From the NCBI GenBank assembly GCA_030609625.1, contig JAUWBX010000015.1, positions 1 to 11,770 on the forward strand: a stretch of 11,770 bases of DNA. The letters are read 5' to 3'. Made by a program: the position numbers and the translations under genes. Of this stretch, positions 6,703-11,770 are shown piece after piece. Source of the DNA: Phycisphaerae bacterium. Its GTDB lineage: Bacteria; Planctomycetota; Phycisphaerae; Sedimentisphaerales; Anaerobacaceae. The notes beneath the pieces were generated by a model, which made no database searches, was not told where the DNA came from, and saw nothing but the letters and a program-made list of their open reading frames with translations. Numbering within the stretch: the first letter of the stretch is position 1; the number at the start of each line of letters is the position of its first letter.

Positions 6703-6958
6703 GTCTTTTGGCGGCAAAAACAGCCAAAAATCGCATAACGGTGTCAATTTGGTGTCATTTGTCCTGAGTTTTAGCCAAAATACTGTTCAACAATTCACCT
6801 GTCCCTGCCGAAAATTCGGTCCTTCTCGTCGTACTGCGCTCGTCGCAGCGGGCTTTATTAGCGATATGCTGCTTTCTATTCTTAACGATTTAGTTTATCA
6901 TAATTCTGTTTACTCTCAAGGCCGTTTATAATTCCCGCAGCAGGAAAGGAAACAGAAT
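6703..6958. other. Intergenic region before the sugar operon
   Basis: No convincing gene. An 82-codon frame crosses it but overlaps the tRNA promoter and has no RBS or family likeness. Small structures are present: CCGAAAATTCGG (6808-6819), and CTGCG-CTCGT-CGCAG (6834-6848). The operon's promoter should lie here, but I cannot pick out a clear one. Confidence 0.4.
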
Positions 6959-7984
6959 ATGGAAAAGCTTGGCGCAGGGATAATTGGGTGCGGTTACGTT
7001 GCCCAAGAGTATGTAAAGGCATTTCAAAAAGACCGGCGTTCCGAGGTGCGAGCGTTGGTCAGCCGAAATCCCGCAAACGCAGAAAGGTACCGCGACCGCT
7101 ACGACTTAAAGTGCACCATCGAAACCGACGCTTCTAAAATGTTTCAACAGGACGACGTGGATATCGTTGTGGTATGCACGCCGCATAATGTACACACGGA
7201 GTATGTGGTTGCTGCTGCAGAGGCCCACAAGCATATTATCATCGAAAAACCAGTAGCATTGACTCCGGAAGACGTGCGTAAGCAGCAGCAAGCCGTCAGG
7301 AAGAACAAGGTCAAAACAATAGTAAGTTTCGTACTGCACTGGAATCCCTTATTGATGACTATTGACCGCCTAATCGCCCAGGGTGTATTAGGAGACATCT
7401 TTATGGTTGAGGTCGATTATCTGCACCGGATATGGATGACTCCTGAAGAGAAATGGTATGGTATCCGAGAGCAAAGTGGAACGGCAATCTTAACCGCAGG
7501 CTGCCATGCGATAGATGCGCTTCGTTGGTTCGCCCGAAGCGAAGTCGAGCAAGTTTGCGCTTATCAGGCGAAAACCGAAAACCCCATAGAATATCCGGGT
7601 ACAATTTCAGTCAACGTTAAATTTAAAGACGGCAATATTGGGCGCAGCACAACGACCTTCGACGCACAGATGCCTTATAGGTTCAACATCGGAATATATG
7701 GGACCGAGGGCAGCTTGCGTAATGATGAACTTTTTGCCCCCAAGCTTTTTCCCGGACAGAACAACTTTCTGAAAATTCCCTGCATCCTGCCGGACAGTGC
7801 CGACGTCGCCCATCATCCTTTTGAGGGTGAAGTTTCACACTTTCTGGATTGCATAATTGACGACATACGACCGTTCCCTGACCTGGAAGATGCGGCCCAT
7901 ACTCAGGCAGTATGCTTTGCGGCGGACCTCTCAGCGCAGTCAGGCAGACCCGTGGCAATCAGCGAATTAGAAGATAAATCATGA
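6959..7984 (+). CDS. Gfo/Idh/MocA-family NAD(P)-dependent oxidoreductase
   Basis: 341 residues, no signal peptide, so cytoplasmic. The ATG follows an AGGAAAGGA purine run by about 8 nt. The N-terminal Rossmann fold shows GIIGCGYVAQEY (GxGxxG at residues 8-13), followed by VVCTPHNVH and the family signature EKPVALT with the catalytic Lys97. The C-terminal catalytic half has GCHAIDALRW (His183, Asp186) in the position of the usual GxHxxD motif. Such enzymes oxidise or reduce a sugar or inositol hydroxyl with NAD(P). The substrate cannot be read from the sequence. It is first in an operon with the GH109-like gene 33 bp downstream, suggesting that it acts on a sugar released by that exported protein. 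Confidence 0.9.
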   Translation: MEKLGAGIIGCGYVAQEYVKAFQKDRRSEVRALVSRNPANAERYRDRYDLKCTIETDASKMFQQDDVDIVVVCTPHNVHTEYVVAAAEAHKHIIIEKPVALTPEDVRKQQQAVRKNKVKTIVSFVLHWNPLLMTIDRLIAQGVLGDIFMVEVDYLHRIWMTPEEKWYGIREQSGTAILTAGCHAIDALRWFARSEVEQVCAYQAKTENPIEYPGTISVNVKFKDGNIGRSTTTFDAQMPYRFNIGIYGTEGSLRNDELFAPKLFPGQNNFLKIPCILPDSADVAHHPFEGEVSHFLDCIIDDIRPFPDLEDAAHTQAVCFAADLSAQSGRPVAISELEDKS

Positions 7985-8017
7985 CAAGTGCTAACACAAA
8001 TTTGTGGAGAAATGTTC

Positions 8018-9358
8018 ATGGCCTATGAGACTAATCGTCGGCAATTCCTAAAAACCGGTACTGCTGCCGGCCTTGGCACGGTCCTTGGCGGCATATCGCT
8101 GGCAGGCCGTGCCGCCCAGTCGGAACCGCTCGCACAGAAGATTAAACTGCCGCCCATTGATAAGGTGCGCATAGGCATAGTCGGCATGGGTGGACGCGGT
8201 AATGCCCTGTTGAGCAACTTCTTAAATATGAAGGATGACGTTGAAATCCGCGCAGTGTGCGACATTTATCCCAAACGAGCTGAAGCTGCCCAGAAGCGAG
8301 TTGTCCGGGCAAACCTTGCCAAGCCCGAAATTTACTGCGGCGATGAAGACGTTTGGAAAAAGCTCGTGGACCGAGACGACATCGACGCCGTCATCATCAC
8401 CACATACTGGGAATGGCATACGCCAATGGCCGTCCATGCTATGAAGGCCGGCAAGTATGCCGGCGTCGAGGTCCCTGCGGCCTATACCCTCGAAGAATGC
8501 TGGGAATTGGTAAATACATCTGAGCAGACGGGTGTCCCATGTATGATGCTGGAAAACTGGAGTTTCAGAAGTGACAACCTGGCCGTGCTGAACATGATTA
8601 GAAAGGGTCTGCTCGGCGAAATCGTGCATTGTCACTGCGCCCACTCCCACGACTGCATCGACCACTTCTTCTTCGATAGCCGAACCGGCATGGACCGCTG
8701 GCCGGCCAAGTATCTCGTTGAGCACAACCGCGACCAATACCCCTCCCACCAGTTGGGACCGGTCATTAGCTGGATGGACATTAACTGCGGTGATTGCTTT
8801 GACTACGTTACCGCTACCTCGACGGACGCGGTCGGCATCAACGAGCATTTCGCCGATAAATTCGGGCCCGACCACCCGAACGCTAAGCGAAAATTCGCAC
8901 AGGGTGACATCGTAACAACGGTCGTTCGGACCAAAAAAGGAAAATCCATAGTCATCAATTACGATATGCAGCTACCCAGGCCATACGATAATCGCTGGCT
9001 TATTCAGGGCACTCGCGGCCTCTACAACGAACAAAGAAATGCTGTTTACATTGAGGGCCAGAGCCCAAAATATCACGAGTGGGAACCTTTTGAACCTTAT
9101 CATGAGAAATATCGACACGCCTGGACCAGGGAGCCTACTCTCGGTGGTCATGGCGGTACTGACCTGCGCGAGTTGAAGCTCTTCGTCCAGGCCGTCAAGA
9201 ATAGAACGCAAACGCCTATCGATGTCTATGACTCTGTCATTATGTGCGTGCACGGACCGCTTTCCGAGCTCTCGATTGCCAAAGGCGGTGTTCCGGTCAA
9301 GGTCCCCGACTTTACCCGAGGAAAGTGGAGGACCAGAAAGCCCCGCTTTGCTATTTGA
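8018..9358 (+). CDS. GH109-like Tat-exported Gfo/Idh/MocA protein
   Basis: 446 residues from the ATG at 8018, chosen because GGAGA (8006-8010) is 7 nt upstream; the earlier in-frame GTG at 7988 and ATG at 8012 are poorly placed. The Tat leader is TNRRQFLK (Arg7-Arg8) with a hydrophobic stretch to about residue 33. The Rossmann motif is GIVGMGGRG (53-61). The usual EKP is replaced by VEVPAAYT (Glu151), followed by LEECWELVNTSEQTG and CMMLEN, then YPSHQLGP (Tyr241, His244) and GGHGG (His378). These blocks match the GH109 pattern of NAD-dependent alpha-N-acetylgalactosaminidases (family forms VP-A-T-EECW, CMMLEN, YPTHGLGP, GGHGG). GH109 enzymes bind NAD tightly and cleave by transient oxidation at C3, which fits export as a folded protein by Tat. 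True substrate unknown; many planctomycete relatives are untested. Confidence 0.8.
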   Translation: MAYETNRRQFLKTGTAAGLGTVLGGISLAGRAAQSEPLAQKIKLPPIDKVRIGIVGMGGRGNALLSNFLNMKDDVEIRAVCDIYPKRAEAAQKRVVRANLAKPEIYCGDEDVWKKLVDRDDIDAVIITTYWEWHTPMAVHAMKAGKYAGVEVPAAYTLEECWELVNTSEQTGVPCMMLENWSFRSDNLAVLNMIRKGLLGEIVHCHCAHSHDCIDHFFFDSRTGMDRWPAKYLVEHNRDQYPSHQLGPVISWMDINCGDCFDYVTATSTDAVGINEHFADKFGPDHPNAKRKFAQGDIVTTVVRTKKGKSIVINYDMQLPRPYDNRWLIQGTRGLYNEQRNAVYIEGQSPKYHEWEPFEPYHEKYRHAWTREPTLGGHGGTDLRELKLFVQAVKNRTQTPIDVYDSVIMCVHGPLSELSIAKGGVPVKVPDFTRGKWRTRKPRFAI

Positions 9359-9373
9359 TACGAGGAAGCAGAG

Positions 9374-10423
9374 ATGATTACAATCTCAGGCACACTTTCA
9401 AAAGCCTGGATGGCTAAAACATTGGGGGTAAAGTTCGACCGAGAATATTACCTTAATCCGGATATACGCTATCTTGTCGATTCTCTGTGCAATGAATATG
9501 CGTCGGAACACTTCGGAGATATGCGGCCTTTCTTTTCGGAATCCAATCTGGGGCAGATAGATTATTGGAATGACAAGCAAATTCAGATTGGCGGTATCCA
9601 GCCGAATATGATTCTGGGGATGTTGCTGGGTGCCGATTTCATACCACAGAACGATAAAGACGCCGACATCACGCCCAATTGTTTGGCGGACAGAGACCCT
9701 TGCGACCTGCCTTCGCCTGATAGTCTGCTCGCTCATCCGCTAATCAATCTTTTCGACGAGCAGATTCGCCGAGTGCAGAGTGGTTCCCAAAAGCAGCTAC
9801 GTCCTATACCGCCCTTTTTCTGGGACACATCCGGCCGGGCCGCAATACACGGAACTATGACCTCTGCCCAGAAGCTGATGGGTGAGAATATCTTTGTAGA
9901 TATGATGACCAGACCACAGCCTGCCTCCGAAATCATGCACTGGATCGCAGAGGCCTTCATTGTACTGTGTAGGCACTTTTCGGAAATGGCCCGTTTACCC
10001 ATAACCGAGGTGCACGTAGGCGAGTGCGCATCCTGCATGGTCAGCCCGGAGTTGATTGAACGTTTTGTGGTGCCGGTGACCTCGGATATCGGCGATAAAC
10101 TTGGGCCTGTCCGTCTGCATTCGTGCGGCCCCAGCACTAATCATCTGGAGGCATTTTCCAAAATCACAAATCTCCATTCTCTCGACCTCGGCGGCGATAC
10201 ATCTATCAGAAAGGCAAGGGAAATATTTGGAAAAGAAATGCTGATAAGCGTCTCCCCATTGCCGAATGATATGTCCGCAGAAAGTACAGACCCGATATTG
10301 CACTGGGCCAAAAACATTCTCGAAGAAAACGACGGTGGCAATCTCGAATACATTTATCACCTCGAACCCGGTTACAATATCAATACTATTTACGCTTTAA
10401 CCGACTTTGTTATGAAGGGATAG
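9374..10423 (+). CDS. Uroporphyrinogen decarboxylase-family (MtaA/CmuA-like) protein
   Basis: 349 residues; GAGGAAG sits about 5 nt before the ATG, and the gene follows the GH109-like gene by 15 bp. The C-terminal barrel motifs HVGECASCMVSPELIERFVV and RLHSCGPS, followed by DLGGDTSIRKAREIFG, are typical of the URO-D superfamily branch outside haem synthesis, which includes corrinoid-dependent methyltransferases. His249-x-Cys251 corresponds to the first two zinc ligands of MtaA-type enzymes. No Cys occurs after residue 251; His329 in YHLEPGYN stands about where the third ligand Cys would be. No corrinoid protein or reactivase is nearby. Its place in a sugar operon is a recurring planctomycete pattern whose chemistry is not settled; demethylation of an O-methyl sugar is one possibility. 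It is not a housekeeping HemE. Confidence 0.8.
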   Translation: MITISGTLSKAWMAKTLGVKFDREYYLNPDIRYLVDSLCNEYASEHFGDMRPFFSESNLGQIDYWNDKQIQIGGIQPNMILGMLLGADFIPQNDKDADITPNCLADRDPCDLPSPDSLLAHPLINLFDEQIRRVQSGSQKQLRPIPPFFWDTSGRAAIHGTMTSAQKLMGENIFVDMMTRPQPASEIMHWIAEAFIVLCRHFSEMARLPITEVHVGECASCMVSPELIERFVVPVTSDIGDKLGPVRLHSCGPSTNHLEAFSKITNLHSLDLGGDTSIRKAREIFGKEMLISVSPLPNDMSAESTDPILHWAKNILEENDGGNLEYIYHLEPGYNINTIYALTDFVMKG

Positions 10424-10426
10424 AAG

Positions 10427-10600
10427 ATGGCTATCGGAAAAGCCTTCGATCTGCCTGAGGGTGCAATACAAAAGTATTCTCTTAAGAGTCCCTGGAAGAA
10501 AGACCTAAATAAACCTGCGGTTGTGCTAACTGCTGGAGGAGAGCACACATTTGAACTAAAGCCATTTGAGGTATTAGTCTTTGATGCCACACCTCAGTAG
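10427..10600 (+). pseudogene. 57-codon tail resembling the C-terminal end of a glycoside hydrolase
   Basis: ATG at 10427 and TAG at 10598-10600. The product reads MAIGKAFDLPEGAIQKYSLK, then SPWKKDLNKPAVVLTAGGEH and TFELKPFEVLVFDATPQ. The pattern DLPEG...Y-LKSPW-D...PAV-L-AG--H-F-L-PFEVLVF-A is what I know as the last beta-sandwich strands of large glycosidases (GH36/alpha-galactosidase-like proteins); the exact family is uncertain. No catalytic domain is present. It begins 3 bp after the URO-D stop and in the same frame, with AAGGGA upstream, so it could still be translated or arise by readthrough. The likeliest origin is a deletion that removed the front of a glycosidase gene formerly downstream in this operon. 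Confidence 0.6.
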
Positions 10601-10622
10601 GGGCAACCCCATGTGGTTGCCC
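10601..10622. repeat. GGGCAACC hairpin (REP-like, possible bidirectional terminator)
   Basis: A perfect 8-bp stem GGGCAACC/GGTTGCCC with loop CCATGT begins immediately after the TAG stop of the glycosidase tail. GTAGGGGC-ACCCC-TGTGGT-GCCC hairpins recur as intergenic repeats in many genomes. It lies between convergent transcripts (sugar operon and hicBA), but no T tract follows on either strand. Confidence 0.6.
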
Positions 10623-10638
10623 TGATATGCTAAAGCAG

Positions 10639-10818
10639 TCAATCTGCATTCAGGCTTTTTAATATCTTTTTGGCCAGAGGTTCTTTTATTTCAGTATGGC
10701 GGGGGATAGCTTCTATAACTCCCGTTTTGGGGTTGATCCAGAGTGAGTGTGATGAGCCTTCTCTTTTCAAATAACATCCGGCTATCCTTAGCCTTTTTTC
10801 TAATTGTTTTCTTTTCAT
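10639..10818 (-). CDS. hicA: HicA-type mRNA interferase toxin
   Basis: 59 residues: MKRKQLEKRLRIAGCYLKRE, then GSSHSLWINPKTGVIEAIPR and HTEIKEPLAKKILKSLNAD. This is a complete HicA, a small double-stranded-RNA-binding-fold protein that cleaves mRNA. The conserved GSSHSLW carries the catalytic His24, and the IPRHTEIKEPLAKKILKSL end is diagnostic. The start codon overlaps the preceding hicB stop by one base (TAATG), so translation is coupled and the toxin is made only with its antitoxin. Length is normal for HicA. Confidence 0.93.
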   Translation of the reverse strand: MKRKQLEKRLRIAGCYLKREGSSHSLWINPKTGVIEAIPRHTEIKEPLAKKILKSLNAD

Positions 10819-11033
10819 TAGATTGCAATATTTTCCTGTATCGCATCTTTGGGTAAGCCGCGTCGAACATCTTCCAGTCTATCTTCCAGTATAAGAATTA
10901 TGGCCTTTTTAAGGCTTTCTTTCGCTTGTTCGATTGTCTCTCCTTGGCCGTTTGCTCCCGGAATCTCCGGACATATTGCCCAATAGCCTCCTTCTGGAGC
11001 ACTTTCAATAATTGCCGTAAACTCACCTTTCAT
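10818..11033 (-). CDS. hicB: HicB-type antitoxin
   Basis: 71 residues with an AAGGAC RBS. The sequence GGYWAICPEIPGANGQGETIEQA is typical of the partial-RNase-H-fold HicB antitoxin, followed by a helical segment (KESLKKAIILILEDRLED). It lacks the C-terminal ribbon-helix-helix or helix-turn-helix DNA-binding domain of long HicBs, so if it autoregulates it may need another contact. The gene order is antitoxin first, with hicA overlapping its stop. The protein binds and blocks HicA. Confidence 0.93.
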   Translation of the reverse strand: MKGEFTAIIESAPEGGYWAICPEIPGANGQGETIEQAKESLKKAIILILEDRLEDVRRGLPKDAIQENIAI

Positions 11034-11062
11034 AATATGTCCTTTCCGTTTGTCAAATAACC

Positions 11063-11076
11063 GGCCATATTAGGCC
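11063..11076. promoter_or_regulatory. Inverted GGCC pair upstream of hicB
   Basis: GGCC-ATATTA-GGCC lies 30-43 bp upstream of the hicB start, where an operator of a toxin-antitoxin promoter would be expected. The evidence is only symmetry and position; a chance match is quite possible. Confidence 0.25.
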
Positions 11077-11275
11077 TTACCTGTACTCATGCGCTTATTG
11101 CCCCTGTCTGGCTCTAATTAAGATTATCAAATTGCCGGCTGTTTTTCAATAATATTCCTCAGAAAGCGATAAAGGCAAATACCACTAATCCCGAATAATC
11201 AATCCCAATAATCATTTAAAAAGGTAGAGTGTGCATTGCACACCATTTTGATTGGCTTATCAATAATTGCAAAAA
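11077..11275. other. AT-rich intergenic region between hicB and the Nmad-like gene
   Basis: No ORF or RNA gene is recognised. The clearest structure is GTGTGCA-T-TGCACAC (11229-11243), a 7-bp-arm palindrome that could be an operator half-site pair or a small hairpin. Confidence 0.4.
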
Positions 11276-11332
11276 TCAAAGCCCAATAAATAAAGGTTTT
11301 TCCCTTTTTGTGAATCCAGCATTCAGCTTTGT

Positions 11333-11363
11333 AGCATGAAAAAGCTCGTAGTCATTTGACTAT
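11333..11363. repeat. 31-bp direct repeat, copy 1 (carries the stop)
   Basis: Matches 11393-11423 with two mismatches, exactly 60 bp away. In the gene's frame this copy reads stop-SNDYELFHA. Confidence 0.85.
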
Positions 11364-11770
11364 GGTTCATTTCCCAACCTGTCGCCGGACGGAGCATGAA
11401 AAAGCCCGTAGTCATTTGACCATCCATTGTCCTGTCCATGAGCGTCTTTAGCCCATCGGGTTTCATTAGGCAAAGCATACCACATATCATGATGAGAATT
11501 AAAAGCCTCTTCTACTCTCATCAAGTATACAATGGTGTTGCTGCCATTGCCGGCATCGGCAGTAGTAAAGCCTGCTATCCAGGTTCCCTTCCAACTGTTT
11601 AAATCTAGAAAGGTTCTCATGTAATGCTTACAAGTACACAGCGTAATCAATCCTCCTTGCCAGTTAGGTCCACAACCTTGCTGTTGCAGAGAAGAATTCT
11701 TGTTTTTGACCGATTTCACGATGTAGCAGTAGATGTGGTCTAACCCTGTGCCAATCTGATGTTGTAGATT
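11360..11770 (-). CDS. Nmad2-like (nucleotide-modification-associated) protein, partial at its N-terminus
   Basis: The frame is open to the right edge, so the gene starts outside the window; 136 codons are visible. An internal GTG at 11719 is a possible but poor start, because the residues before it (GLDHIYCYIVKSV) look like a genuine first beta strand. The body reads PNWQGGLITLCTCKHYMR, a W-x-GTWIAGFT strand, IVYLMRVEEAFNSHHDMWY and a later N-x-GWSNDYGLFHAP. The order of G-G-x-x-TL-x-x-CK-x-x-(M/I)R, W-I-x-G and VYLM-x-V-x-E-x-(F/L)-x-(S/F)-x-x-x-(L/M)W resembles Nmad2 domains, which are predicted to act with modified-DNA-base or restriction-type systems. This is a pattern match from memory. 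It is next to hicBA. The stop (TAG, 11360-11362) lies in a duplicated segment and may be a mutated Trp codon. Confidence 0.45.
   Translation of the reverse strand, partial: NLQHQIGTGLDHIYCYIVKSVKNKNSSLQQQGCGPNWQGGLITLCTCKHYMRTFLDLNSWKGTWIAGFTTADAGNGSNTIVYLMRVEEAFNSHHDMWYALPNETRWAKDAHGQDNGWSNDYGLFHAPSGDRLGNEP
11393..11423. repeat. 31-bp direct repeat, copy 2 (coding)
   Basis: The counterpart of 11333-11363, inside the Nmad-like gene, reading WSNDYGLFHA in frame. The TGG codon here corresponds to the TAG stop in the other copy. Confidence 0.85.

Noticed and set aside
6683..6931. 82-codon + strand frame between the tRNA and the sugar operon
   Set aside because: No RBS, no family likeness, and it overlaps the tRNA promoter antisense.
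7988..8017. GTG start at 7988 for the GH109-like protein
   Set aside because: The ATG at 8018 has GGAGA at 7 nt and yields a standard Tat leader; the GTG has no RBS.
11034..11066. TTGACA on the - strand upstream of hicB as a -35 box
   Set aside because: With 17-nt spacing the -10 box would fall at or inside the hicB start codon, and the nearer TATTAT is only about 13 nt away.

Overview
The window looks like a piece of chromosome from a Planctomycetota-type bacterium, probably a glycan degrader of the Phycisphaerae / Sedimentisphaerales kind. This is an inference. It rests on two Tat-exported sulfatases side by side, a Tat-exported Gfo/Idh/MocA protein of the GH109 type, a URO-D-family protein in a sugar operon, a large exported alpha/beta hydrolase, and intergenic DNA full of short palindromic repeats and gene relics.

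Layout. (1) 121-2289, + strand: an exported esterase-like alpha/beta hydrolase with a second, catalytically degenerate hydrolase-like half; a dispersed palindromic repeat is built into its N-terminus. (2) 2366-5407, - strand: two sulfatases of different subfamilies, apparently co-transcribed, that share a nearly identical start (RBS, Tat leader and first ~50 codons). (3) 5408-6587: a gene graveyard holding two copies of an ACTTTAG-type inverted repeat, a 27-codon relic resembling an IS110 transposase N-terminus, a TGTCATTC...GAATGACA repeat, a second copy of a 20-bp repeat that also lies at the sulfatase stop codon, an RHS/YD-repeat relic and a small lipoprotein gene. (4) 6588-6660, - strand: tRNA-Phe(GAA) with a good sigma70-type promoter. 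(5) 6959-10600, + strand: a compact operon of a cytoplasmic Gfo/Idh/MocA oxidoreductase, a GH109-like Tat-exported protein, a URO-D-family protein and a 57-codon tail that looks like the C-terminal end of a glycoside hydrolase. (6) 10639-11033, - strand: a hicB-hicA toxin-antitoxin pair; the 59-codon hicA gene is easily missed because it is so short. (7) 11360-11770, - strand: a gene running off the right edge that resembles nucleotide-modification-associated (Nmad2-like) proteins, whose end carries a diverged 60-bp-spaced duplication containing a TGG-to-TAG change.

How they may work together (inference): the hydrolase could remove ester groups, the sulfatases (one arylsulfatase-B-like) could remove sulfate, and the GH109-like protein could cleave or oxidise an amino-sugar-type residue outside the cytoplasm, while the cytoplasmic oxidoreductase and URO-D protein process released sugars. 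No transporter, regulator, sulfatase-maturing enzyme or corrinoid protein lies in the window, so this pathway is a hypothesis. The right-hand end (HicBA, Nmad-like) is a separate stress/defence-type patch.
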